Part shown: in pieces, positions 27,361-35,241 of the stretch
How positions within the stretch are numbered: the first letter of the stretch is position 1
Layout: every line of letters starts with the position of its first letter
Assembly (NCBI GenBank): GCA_026705765.1
Contig: JAPPAB010000023.1
Span: 1 to 62,648, forward strand
Reading direction: 5' to 3'
From: Gemmatimonadota bacterium
GTDB lineage: Bacteria > Latescibacterota > UBA2968
DNA: 62,648 nt
The notes under the pieces: generated by a model
The model's input: the letters and a program-made list of their open reading frames with translations, nothing else
Database searches by the model: none
What the model was told of the DNA's origin: nothing
Position numbers and translations under genes: made by a program

Positions 27361-28437
27361 TCAACGCACAAAAAGATCAAAATATTCTACAGCAGTCTGA
27401 TCCCATGTAAACCCAGAACGCACATAATCGCGGGCTTCGCGTTCTATCTCCTCGCGCTCTGTTGCGGACAATTGAAAAAAAGCGTGAATCTGATCGACAA
27501 ACGCCTGATAATCATTCGGCGGAATCAGATACCCCCCCTTGCTAACACTCTCCGTAAGGGCATCCACAGCAAAAGCAACAACAGGCGTCCCATCGTGCAT
27601 GCATTCGAGATGGGTAATGCCAAACCCCTCCACATCGTTGGGATAGGGCACATTGGGCATAAGAAAAAGATCGGCTTCACCTCTGATAAACCCCAACTCT
27701 TCATCGCTCAGATAAAGCAACAACACCCGACCTTGAAGATTGTTTTCTTCCCAAATCTCGCGAATGCGCTCGGCATCTGGACCCGAACCGCTAACGATCA
27801 GTTTGATATCTCGATCGAGCAAAGGCACGCCGCATGCCAAAAATTTAGCCACGCCTTTCCGGGGCACCTGCCTGCCGAAATTCAGAACAATTTTGTCCCG
27901 CCCAAATTGAACACCGTGTTCGGCTTCAAATCGCGCTTTGAGAGCCTCGCGCTGCGCCCTGGGAATACTGGGCGGATCGATACCGAGATAAATAATATCA
28001 ATTTTTTCAGCGGGCACACCAGCCTGAATGGAAAGCTCCCTGGTAATTTGACTGATAACAGCCACCCTGTCACAAAACGAAACACCAAAGCGCATCATGC
28101 GGCTAAATATCGGATTGGAAAACGTCATCTCCAAACCGTAAATAGTCACCACAAAACGCATGCGCGTAAACAGCCTCAAAAATGGCGCAATAGAACAAAT
28201 CACGCCATCGCTAAAATAAATCGCATCAACCCGCCTGAAAATAACACAAAAAAAAGAAATAAAAAACGCATAAGGCACAAACCAGATCAGATGCAAAAGC
28301 GAATCTCTACCCAGCGCCACCAGCTTAACCGAACACATCTCAATCAAGCGATGATAGAGATTGTAACAATGCGTCTGAATACCCCCCACACTGGGCGGAT
28401 AGCGACGCGCGAGAAAAAGGATGCGGGTGTTAGACAT
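27361..28437 (-). CDS. Glycosyltransferase family 4
   Basis: 358 residues with the GT-B fold: an N-terminal FLARRYPPSVGGIQTHCYNL, a nucleotide-sugar domain with NFGRQVPRKGVAKFL and the late E-x7-E type region FGITHLECMHDGTPVVA. It transfers a sugar from an NDP-sugar to an acceptor, probably an envelope polysaccharide or glycolipid. A hydrophobic stretch at about residues 70-92 may contact the membrane. It sits 2 nt after the GHMP kinase, suggesting that its donor is made by the two preceding genes. Confidence 0.88.
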   Translation of the reverse strand: MSNTRILFLARRYPPSVGGIQTHCYNLYHRLIEMCSVKLVALGRDSLLHLIWFVPYAFFISFFCVIFRRVDAIYFSDGVICSIAPFLRLFTRMRFVVTIYGLEMTFSNPIFSRMMRFGVSFCDRVAVISQITRELSIQAGVPAEKIDIIYLGIDPPSIPRAQREALKARFEAEHGVQFGRDKIVLNFGRQVPRKGVAKFLACGVPLLDRDIKLIVSGSGPDAERIREIWEENNLQGRVLLLYLSDEELGFIRGEADLFLMPNVPYPNDVEGFGITHLECMHDGTPVVAFAVDALTESVSKGGYLIPPNDYQAFVDQIHAFFQLSATEREEIEREARDYVRSGFTWDQTAVEYFDLFVR

Positions 28438-28439
28438 AG

Positions 28440-29495
28440 CTATGTAAGATCCGCCTGCTCACTACGCTGAATCAATTCTCGTTCCGCCCGCTCGCGGTCT
28501 GCGGCGTTTTCAAGCGGAACAACAGTCGCGCCGGAACAGGGTTTGGGATACAAAATGCGACTGGCACCGGCCTGTTTCATAGCCTCGACAACCGGTTTTG
28601 TATCACGCGCAAGCGCGATAATCGTACCGCCACCCCCTGCGCCAGCGAGCTTCGCGCCCAGGGCACCGCCATCCAATGCAGCCTGAATCAGCCGCTCATT
28701 TTCCGGACCCGATCCCCCAAGATCGCGCTGAATCTCGTGGTTCTCAATCATCAGCGCGCCCAGATGCGCCCAATCTTTGGCGAGAATCGCGCGCTTGCCC
28801 ATACGCGCCAGATGTGCAATCCGCAAATAGCAACGCCTCACCTCTCTATCGCCCTCCAACCAGCGCTCTCGAATCGGCAAGTGAACAGTACCCGACGAAC
28901 GCTGGACACCCGTATGCCCCAACACAAAGGGATAATTCTCGACGTATTCGTGAAGCGGTTCAACAGTCGCATAAGGTTCATCCCCAAATGCGCGGTAAAA
29001 CTGCTTGCCATTAAAATCCATATAATTCAAACCGCCAAACATGCACATATACGCATCTTGATAGCCGCATAAAGCCATATAGTTCAATTCAATATGCCGC
29101 GCCATCTCAGCGCAAAAAAAAGGATGCTCGTCGCGTCCCAAAAATGCAAAAATCGCGTTGAGAATAGACACGCTCATAGCCGACGAACTGGAAAGCCCGG
29201 CGGAAAAGGGCACATTACACGCCCAGCGCAGAGAAAATTTCGCATTGCCGAGATCCAGAAAATGGACGATAGCCTTCGCCACATCAAAATAACCGCCATC
29301 CGGATACAGATCTTCCGGGCAATGCACCACAAAACGCTGCCCGGCGACTTCAAAACTGAGCACATCGGACGGCTCAATCAGAACCGCGGCGCGTTCTTGC
29401 GTTGAACACGAAATAACGCTACCGCCGTACATATCGGTGGGATTTCCAATAATGCCACACCGCCCTGGGGCAGTGGAAAAAAACGCAGAGGTCAT
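28440..29495 (-). CDS. GHMP family sugar kinase (glucuronokinase/galactokinase-like)
   Basis: 351 residues. The N-terminal PGRCGIIGNPTDMYGG and the ATP loop PFSAGLSSSSAM (near 95) are GHMP kinase motifs, and AGAGGGGT near 285 is motif 3. The GNPTD form resembles glucuronokinase-type enzymes more than galactokinase, but the substrate is not certain. The kinase probably yields a sugar-1-phosphate that the overlapping galU-like gene activates with UTP. Its start codon shares a base with the galU stop (TAATG), a sign of coupling. Confidence 0.85.
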   Translation of the reverse strand: MTSAFFSTAPGRCGIIGNPTDMYGGSVISCSTQERAAVLIEPSDVLSFEVAGQRFVVHCPEDLYPDGGYFDVAKAIVHFLDLGNAKFSLRWACNVPFSAGLSSSSAMSVSILNAIFAFLGRDEHPFFCAEMARHIELNYMALCGYQDAYMCMFGGLNYMDFNGKQFYRAFGDEPYATVEPLHEYVENYPFVLGHTGVQRSSGTVHLPIRERWLEGDREVRRCYLRIAHLARMGKRAILAKDWAHLGALMIENHEIQRDLGGSGPENERLIQAALDGGALGAKLAGAGGGGTIIALARDTKPVVEAMKQAGASRILYPKPCSGATVVPLENAADRERAERELIQRSEQADLT

Positions 29496-30397
29496 TAGAA
29501 TTGTCTCAGGCGCTTTTGCAGGTACTGGCGGAGAAGGTACCCATAGCGCTGATCAAAGAGGGCAAAATCGATAAAGGATTTGAAATACGATTCAAAATCG
29601 CCGATATCATAGCGCAATTCTTCGGGATACAACTTGATACAGCGAACAGTATGTCCCATTTTAATAAGCGTCGAAATCGCATCTGTAAGCTCGAGCTTGC
29701 CCCTGTAACTGGGAGATGTGCGTTTGAGAGCGGTAAAAATTTCGGGATTAAAAATATAACGCGCGGCCACACCGAGATTGCTCGGTGCATTTTCCGGTGC
29801 GGGCTTCTCCACAATATGCGCGATTTCAAAATCGTCTTCAGACTCGCCGTTCACAGGCTCAACAATACCATACTGGTCTTCTTCGCCCTGAGGTACTTCA
29901 ACAACCGCAATAGTACAACTGGACCCATTTTCTCGATGCGATTTGATCATCCGCCTCAAAAGACCCGCATGATTGCCCGACTTGATAATCGTATCGCCAA
30001 ACGCAACCACAAATGGCTCGCCAGCGACAAAGTCCTCAGCCCTGCTAATGGCATCGCCTATGCCCGCGGGCGTAATATGGCCGGCAGGAATAATTTGTCG
30101 CGTATAAAAAAATTTAACTCCTTCTCTTTCGTAATCGAGTTCGTCAAGTGTATGATCGCTCTCCGAAAGATAATTCTGCAATTCCGGATCCCGATCAAAA
30201 TGATCTTCTATCGTGCGCTTATCCTTTCCCGTCACAAAAAGTATCTTCTTTAACCCCTGCTCAATCACCTCTTCAACCACATACTGAACCACCGGTTTTC
30301 TTCCCACGGGCAACATCTCTTTGGGCTGAGATTTGGTCGCAGGCAACAGACTAGTGCCCAAACCGGCAACCGGAATAACGACTTTTTCAATCTCCAT
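29495..30397 (-). CDS. galU: UTP-glucose-1-phosphate uridylyltransferase family protein
   Basis: 300 residues from the ATG at 30397, nine bases after GGAGGAG; an ATG at 30415 overlaps the ribosome site itself. The GalU signature is present (VVIPVAGLGT, LLPATKSQPKEMLPVGRKPVVQYVVEE). The usual Arg of GLGTR is Ser here (ACTAGT). Later motifs (FGDTI, VEKP) are intact. The reaction makes UDP-glucose or another UDP-sugar. As first gene of the galU-GHMP-GT4-TPP-PBP1A operon it likely supplies activated sugar for envelope glycans. The missing Arg could alter substrate choice or rate. Confidence 0.87.
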   Translation of the reverse strand: MEIEKVVIPVAGLGTSLLPATKSQPKEMLPVGRKPVVQYVVEEVIEQGLKKILFVTGKDKRTIEDHFDRDPELQNYLSESDHTLDELDYEREGVKFFYTRQIIPAGHITPAGIGDAISRAEDFVAGEPFVVAFGDTIIKSGNHAGLLRRMIKSHRENGSSCTIAVVEVPQGEEDQYGIVEPVNGESEDDFEIAHIVEKPAPENAPSNLGVAARYIFNPEIFTALKRTSPSYRGKLELTDAISTLIKMGHTVRCIKLYPEELRYDIGDFESYFKSFIDFALFDQRYGYLLRQYLQKRLRQF

Positions 30398-30426
30398 AGC
30401 GCGATGCTCCTCCAAATGCCAAACGC

Positions 30427-30455
30427 TTGACAGAGTGCAGTTTGTCCCTTAGAAT
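30427..30455 (+). promoter_or_regulatory. Sigma70-type promoter before the dioxygenase gene
   Basis: TTGACA at 30427-30432, a 17-bp spacer, and TAGAAT at 30450-30455. The -35 box is perfect and the -10 box matches five of six. It lies in the divergent gap and reads toward the dioxygenase gene at 30511. Confidence 0.6.
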
Positions 30456-30510
30456 ATCAGTAAAAAATAACAGGAGAAACTTGTAGAAAGCAAGGTAAAA
30501 GAGTTTCATC

Positions 30511-31452
30511 ATGTTAAACAAACAAATAACAGACGTCCGCGCGTGGACTGCTGAAACAATTGATGCGTCTCCCGAATGGTATTACCCCTTATCCGAACCC
30601 TATTTGTCTGCATTAGATAGCGAAGTGCGAAAACATACGGGCGCAATATCTCATCTACGCGTTTCCGACGCCATAGCCCGTGCGCCGTGTCTCCAGCCCA
30701 TTCTGGACGCATTGCAAACCGGACGCGGATTTGCCATCATCGAGCACTTGCCCGTAGAATATTACACACGGGACCAGGCGCAAGCCGCATATTGGATGAT
30801 CGGACAGTGTTTGGGCGTACCCTTTGAACAAAATATCGAAGGCACGCTACTCTACGACGTGCGGGACACCGGGCGAGATGTAAAATCGGGCGCGCGCTTT
30901 TCCGTAACCAATGCAGAAAGCTCGTTTCACACAGATGGCGCATTCGGAACACAAGTACCCGAAATCGTCGGTCTATTATGTATCAAAACCGCGCGGTCGG
31001 GTGGGCGCAGTCAACTGATCAGTGCCTGTGCAGTACACAATATATTACACCAACAAGCGCCCGATGTTCTAAACGCACTTTACTCATCTTTCTATTTTGA
31101 CCGACGCGGACAATATCTCCCGGGCGAAGCACCCATAAAAAAGACCCCTGTTTTCTCCTGGGACAAACAAACACTCATGATGCGCTACCTGCATTATTAT
31201 ATCCAGGTGGGACATCGAGAAGCAGATGTACCGCTCACGTCAGAACAAGAGCGCGCACTACAAGTCATTGAAGACGTATTAAAACGTCCCGAAATGCGTG
31301 TGGAATTTGATCTCGCCCCCGGACAAATGCTATTTACCAACAACAACTGGATCCTGCACAATCGAACGGCATTTGAAGACCATCCAGACCCAGATCAAAG
31401 ACGGCATTACGTGCGACTGTGGTTGATGCAAAAGGACAATGTAGATGGCTGA
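30511..31452 (+). CDS. TauD/TfdA family Fe(II)/2-oxoglutarate dioxygenase
   Basis: 313 residues. The facial triad is visible as H-x-D in SSFHTDGAFG (near 137-139) and a distal His in NWILHNRTAF near 284, followed by the 2-oxoglutarate-binding Arg region (RRHYVRLWL). Such enzymes hydroxylate taurine, herbicides, carnitine precursors or amino acids. The substrate is unknown. The gene overlaps the following acetyltransferase by 8 nt, and a strong promoter sits ~55 nt upstream. Confidence 0.87.
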   Translation: MLNKQITDVRAWTAETIDASPEWYYPLSEPYLSALDSEVRKHTGAISHLRVSDAIARAPCLQPILDALQTGRGFAIIEHLPVEYYTRDQAQAAYWMIGQCLGVPFEQNIEGTLLYDVRDTGRDVKSGARFSVTNAESSFHTDGAFGTQVPEIVGLLCIKTARSGGRSQLISACAVHNILHQQAPDVLNALYSSFYFDRRGQYLPGEAPIKKTPVFSWDKQTLMMRYLHYYIQVGHREADVPLTSEQERALQVIEDVLKRPEMRVEFDLAPGQMLFTNNNWILHNRTAFEDHPDPDQRRHYVRLWLMQKDNVDG

Positions 31453-32569
31453 ACTGAGAACTGCGATTGAAGACCGCAAAAGCCGGTGGCAGATCAGTCT
31501 GTTGTTGGACGAGCAGGCTGTCAGTGGTCTCGGTGTGGTAAAAAAACACATGCAGATCGATTCTGCTGTTGTGAAAATGGGTGGCATTGCTGGTGTATGG
31601 ACGGATTCCAATCATCGCCGGAAAGGATATGCCAGTCAGGCCATGTGGGAATCAATTGCACTGATGGAGCGCCAGAACTGCGACATGAGCATTTTGTTTG
31701 GCATTGACGATTTTTACCATCGATATGGGTATGCCGTGGTGTTTGCCAATCAGTCTATGAGTTTGAAAACATCGCAATTATTCTCGCTGAACGGCCCTTT
31801 GAAAGCGCGGAGAGGGCGCAGGGCTGATCACGAGGCAATGCGCCGATTGTACAGAAATTACAATGCCGCGCGCTCAGGCATGGACGCACGTCAAAAGAAC
31901 TGGAAGCCGAGATGGTATATGCCAAACCTGGGCAAAGATACGGTTCGTCGTGCGGGAAAATTTCTGGTGGTGTATGACGCTCGGGACCGAGTGCGAGGAT
32001 ATGCAGTTTACGACATACAGGCGGGGCGCACCGTGGTAACAGAAGTGTGCGGAAAGGACCGCGAAGCACTTGCCTCTGTTGGGAAAACCATCGCAAGACG
32101 AGCAAAACGTGCAGGCGCTGAAGAAGTACTCTTTCATCTGCCTTGCGATGATCCATTTATCTCGCTATGCATACCTCTGGGATGTGCGTGTTTGATCGCA
32201 TATCCTTTTAATCAAAGCGCAATGGGACGCATTATCCATCTGAATCGTCTGATGAAAAAATTGCTGCCCGTGTTCCAAAAACGATGGGCGCACTCAGAAT
32301 TGAATTGGACAGGTGAATTTGCCATTGATACGGACATTGGGCGCGTGGGCTTCGAGATTTCCGGGTCGGATATTGTCATGACCGATGTTGGTGGCCGTGC
32401 CCATGTGTCAATGCCTCAAATGGCATTGACACAACTGGTGATGGGGTATCGACAGGTGATGGACATTGCTTATAGTGATGGAATAAAAATATCCAGACAA
32501 CTGCTACCCGTGCTGGATATCCTGCTTCCCAAAGGCAATCCGTATATGTGGTGGACAGATCGATTTTAG
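31445..32569 (+). CDS. Eis-like GNAT acetyltransferase with SCP2-type C-terminal domain
   Basis: 374 residues. A GNAT core is at the N-terminus (IAGVWTDSNHRRKGYASQAM is the acetyl-CoA loop, residues 47-66). A second GNAT-like unit and a C-terminal SCP2-like domain (LTQLVMGYRQVMD) follow, the layout of Eis-type acetyltransferases. They acetylate amines such as aminoglycosides or polyamines. It starts inside the end of the dioxygenase gene, so the two are co-translated. Confidence 0.8.
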   Translation: MAELRTAIEDRKSRWQISLLLDEQAVSGLGVVKKHMQIDSAVVKMGGIAGVWTDSNHRRKGYASQAMWESIALMERQNCDMSILFGIDDFYHRYGYAVVFANQSMSLKTSQLFSLNGPLKARRGRRADHEAMRRLYRNYNAARSGMDARQKNWKPRWYMPNLGKDTVRRAGKFLVVYDARDRVRGYAVYDIQAGRTVVTEVCGKDREALASVGKTIARRAKRAGAEEVLFHLPCDDPFISLCIPLGCACLIAYPFNQSAMGRIIHLNRLMKKLLPVFQKRWAHSELNWTGEFAIDTDIGRVGFEISGSDIVMTDVGGRAHVSMPQMALTQLVMGYRQVMDIAYSDGIKISRQLLPVLDILLPKGNPYMWWTDRF

Positions 32570-32586
32570 TAAGAAAGGAGAGAGCA

Positions 32587-33471
32587 ATGTCAACCTTCAC
32601 AGTCGGCTTACTCAGTCCCGGAGACATGGGCCATGTCGTCGGACAGGTGGCAATCGCCAATGGCGCCCGGGTAATAACCTGCCTGAATGGCCGCAGTGAG
32701 CGCACGCGCAAGCTCGCAGAAATAGCCGGAATCGAAGACGTACCCACATATTCCGACCTCGTGCGCGAAGCTTCACTCGTAATATGCATACTCGTCCCCG
32801 CAGCAGCAGAATCGGTAGCCGCCCGCGTGGCTGACGCCCTGAAAGAAACAAATGAACAGATTGTATATACCGATTGCAATGCAATAGCCCCGGCAACAAC
32901 TGTGCATATTGGCAAAATAATCGAAAACGCGGGCAGTGTATTTGTCGATGCGGGTATTATCGGCGGACCGCCGCGCCAGCCTGGAGGCACGCGGTTTTAC
33001 TGTTCGGGTCCAGACACATCGGTCTTTGAAAAACTGAACAAATACGGGCTGGACGCGCGAAAAGTCGGCGATGAAATCGGACAGGCATCGGGATTAAAAA
33101 TGTGCTATGCCGCGCAGACCAAAGGGACGACCGCGCTACAAACAGAATTGCTCATCGCCGCGCGGCGCATGGGTCTGTACGAAGGATTGATCGCAGAGTG
33201 GGAAATGAGTCAGCAAGACAGGTTGGCGGGCATGGAGCGAGGCTTGCCGGGCATGCCGACCAAAGCAAAGCGGTGGATAGGCGAAATGGAGGAAATCGCA
33301 AAAACCTTCGGTGATCTGGGACTCACGCCCAAAATATACGAAGGCGCCGCAGACATGTACCGCCTCGTCAGCGAAACACCACTTGCAGACGAAGCGCCCG
33401 AAACGCGAGATAAGAGCCGAACACTCGCGCAGGTCATCGATATCTTTGCCGAGCAATCGAAAGAAAAATAA
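32587..33471 (+). CDS. NAD(P)-dependent dehydrogenase (6PGDH-like N-domain, DUF1932 C-domain)
   Basis: 294 residues from the ATG at 32587, after AAAGGAGAGAG. The N-terminal Rossmann motif is TVGLLSPGDMGHVVG. A DUF1932-type helical C-domain follows (SGLKMCYAAQTKGTTALQ, with the likely catalytic Lys). The family resembles 3-hydroxyisobutyrate and 6-phosphogluconate dehydrogenases and oxidises a short hydroxy acid. It follows the acetyltransferase by 17 nt in the dioxygenase operon and ends 2 nt from the convergent hicA gene. Confidence 0.85.
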   Translation: MSTFTVGLLSPGDMGHVVGQVAIANGARVITCLNGRSERTRKLAEIAGIEDVPTYSDLVREASLVICILVPAAAESVAARVADALKETNEQIVYTDCNAIAPATTVHIGKIIENAGSVFVDAGIIGGPPRQPGGTRFYCSGPDTSVFEKLNKYGLDARKVGDEIGQASGLKMCYAAQTKGTTALQTELLIAARRMGLYEGLIAEWEMSQQDRLAGMERGLPGMPTKAKRWIGEMEEIAKTFGDLGLTPKIYEGAADMYRLVSETPLADEAPETRDKSRTLAQVIDIFAEQSKEK

Positions 33472-33473
33472 AT

Positions 33474-33704
33474 CTAAAGACTATTCCACTCTTGGGCAGA
33501 AATACTGCGTTCGAGCTTATCTTCGACCTGAGCGAGTAATTTTCGCAATTGAGGAACAGAATAATCGTCGTTGCGAGGAATAACCTGTTTGTGGGACCCG
33601 AGACGCATCACAAAATGACGCGTACCCGGTTCGGGAGGATCGAAACCGAGTAATCGAAGTTTTCGGACAAACTCTCTGCGTTTACACGGAAACCACCTAT
33701 TCAT
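33474..33704 (-). CDS. hicA: HicA-like mRNA interferase toxin
   Basis: 76 residues with the HicA double-stranded-RNA-binding-like fold: KRREFVRKLRLLGF, the active-site His in GTRHFVMRLG, then YSVPQLRKLLAQV. HicA cleaves mRNA during translation. The gene overlaps the upstream antitoxin by 8 nt. The order antitoxin first, toxin second is the reverse of the classical hicAB but is often seen. The active His is present, so the toxin looks functional. Confidence 0.8.
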   Translation of the reverse strand: MNRWFPCKRREFVRKLRLLGFDPPEPGTRHFVMRLGSHKQVIPRNDDYSVPQLRKLLAQVEDKLERSISAQEWNSL

Positions 33705-33945
33705 GGCTTAATACTGCCTGCGCATTAAGGTCAACACCATTAATAATGGGCAGTTCATCACCGTGACGCAACGCAGAAAGAATCCAGTCTTGAAGTGCTG
33801 CCTTGAGTTCCTGACGGCATTCTTCAAGTGTCTGTCCAAAAGCAATCGTCCCTGGACATTTGGGAATCTCTCCAGAGAATGAGTTATCATCCAACTCTTC
33901 ATAGATGGCGTATGTTAATGCCGCATTGATGTAGTCCTGAACCAT
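33697..33945 (-). CDS. hicB: HicB-like antitoxin
   Basis: 82 residues from the second ATG (33945), six bases after GGAG; the first ATG at 33951 abuts the ribosome site. The partial RNase H-like HicB fold is recognisable (YAIYEELDDNSFSGEIPKCPG, then GQTLEECRQELKAALQDW). No DNA-binding C-terminus is present, so operon autoregulation would need the complex or another factor. It overlaps hicA by 8 nt. Confidence 0.8.
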   Translation of the reverse strand: MVQDYINAALTYAIYEELDDNSFSGEIPKCPGTIAFGQTLEECRQELKAALQDWILSALRHGDELPIINGVDLNAQAVLSHE

Positions 33946-33971
33946 CCTCATCTCCTTTGAAGTGTTTGGTA

Positions 33972-34000
33972 AGTTTACGCGATTTGTGAAGTGATAGCAA
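33972..34000 (-). promoter_or_regulatory. Candidate hicBA promoter
   Basis: On the minus strand TTGCTA (33995-34000), a 17-bp spacer and TAAACT (33972-33977), about 25 nt upstream of the hicB start. Both boxes match four of six. Confidence 0.3.
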
Positions 34001-34080
34001 GGAATATCCCGTCTTCTATCAAATGTAGAAGGGGATTTTATTTTTTATTTATTTTTTCTAAACATATGCCCAATGGTAAA

Positions 34081-34109
34081 TTGACTTTTCGATTGTGACA
34101 AGCTATATT
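34081..34109 (+). promoter_or_regulatory. Sigma70-type promoter of the dehydrogenase-GGT-aminotransferase operon
   Basis: TTGACT (34081-34086), a 17-bp spacer and TATATT (34104-34109), both five of six. It predicts a leader of about 40 nt before the dehydrogenase start. Confidence 0.6.
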
Positions 34110-34154
34110 ACGCGTTCTAAAAAACAGTGGGGAAATTTAAACTGGGAGATGTTA

Positions 34155-35198
34155 GTGAAAGCAGCACAAATCGTCGCACCCAGACGCATTGTGGTCGTCG
34201 AAACAGACGAACCACAACTCGTGGGTGCCGGGCAAGTAAAAATTCAACTCGAACGGGCGTGTCTTTGCGGTTCAGACGTGCCATTATGGGATTACGATCA
34301 CAACGAACTGGCAGAAAGAGCGCGACTCAACCCGCGCAAAGCAAAACGCGCACCATTTGTCGATTACGTCAATGGGGACCCGTATCCCCTGCGCGTCGGC
34401 CTCTCGATTCACGAATGCCTGGGCACAGTCGTTGAATCGACCTCTGACCAATTTCAAACCGGCGATTTTGTACTTGCACTACCCGACGCACAAAGGGGAC
34501 TGTGCGAATATATCTGCGCCCCCGACAGCCGAACCATTCCACTGCCCAAAGGGGCTGTACCCGACGAACAAATTCTGATGACCCAACCCCTGGGCACAGT
34601 CGTATGGGCGTGTCAAAAACTCGGCAACATCGTCGATAGTGACGTGGCGATCGTAGGACAGGGTCCTATGGGATTGATGTTCACGCGCATGCTGGCCAAT
34701 CTGGGCGCGCGAACCGTAATTGGACTCGACAAATTGGATTACCGCTTACACACCGCAAAAAAAATGCACGCAACCCATACCGTCAACGTCGATAAAGACG
34801 ATCCAGTGGAAGCCATCCGCGAGATAACAAACGGCAAAATGGCGGACCTGGTGGTCGAAGCAGTCGGCCATCAGACAAAAACGCTCAATTCGTGCATGAA
34901 ACTCGTGCGCCACCTGGGCACACTGCTGTGCTTTGGCGTACCCGACGATGCGTATTACCCATTTGCATATCCCGAATTTTTCAGACTAAATCTCAACCTG
35001 ATCTCCACAGTTGGTCCCAATGTGGTGCCCAACTTTTCTCTCGCCCGCGACCTGATCGCACAGGGACGTGTTGACATGGCACCTCTGGTAACGCACGTAT
35101 TGCCCTTCGAAGAGATTCAGCACGGATATGAGCTATTCACCGATCGCCTCGATGGAGCCATTAAAGTGGTTATCGATTACAATTCGCTGCGAACCTGA
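34155..35198 (+). CDS. Zinc-type medium-chain dehydrogenase
   Basis: 347 residues from the GTG at 34155, six bases after GGGAG. An ATG at 34149 touches the ribosome site and is the alternative. The catalytic zinc ligands appear as Cys in CLCGSD (near 37) and His-Glu in SIHECLG. The Rossmann motif is VGQGPMGLM. The structural-zinc cysteine loop of classical alcohol dehydrogenases is missing. It oxidises an alcohol or polyol with NAD(P). It is first in an operon with gamma-glutamyltransferase and an aminotransferase. Confidence 0.85.
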   Translation: MKAAQIVAPRRIVVVETDEPQLVGAGQVKIQLERACLCGSDVPLWDYDHNELAERARLNPRKAKRAPFVDYVNGDPYPLRVGLSIHECLGTVVESTSDQFQTGDFVLALPDAQRGLCEYICAPDSRTIPLPKGAVPDEQILMTQPLGTVVWACQKLGNIVDSDVAIVGQGPMGLMFTRMLANLGARTVIGLDKLDYRLHTAKKMHATHTVNVDKDDPVEAIREITNGKMADLVVEAVGHQTKTLNSCMKLVRHLGTLLCFGVPDDAYYPFAYPEFFRLNLNLISTVGPNVVPNFSLARDLIAQGRVDMAPLVTHVLPFEEIQHGYELFTDRLDGAIKVVIDYNSLRT

Positions 35199-35241
35199 CC
35201 AGCGGGACAACTTTGACAAATACAAAAGGGGGTTTTTGCCT

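Noticed and set aside
25696-28470. A 924-codon open frame on the plus strand opposite the TPP, glycosyltransferase and GHMP/PBP boundary genes
   Set aside because: It lies antisense to three well-recognised genes, and its product is rich in Arg, His, Asn and Thr with no domain. It results from codon use on the opposite strand.
34010-34062. Hairpin with T-rich tail upstream of the dehydrogenase operon
   Set aside because: The stem CTTCTA/TAGAAG is short and no plus-strand gene ends before it, so a terminator call lacks a client.
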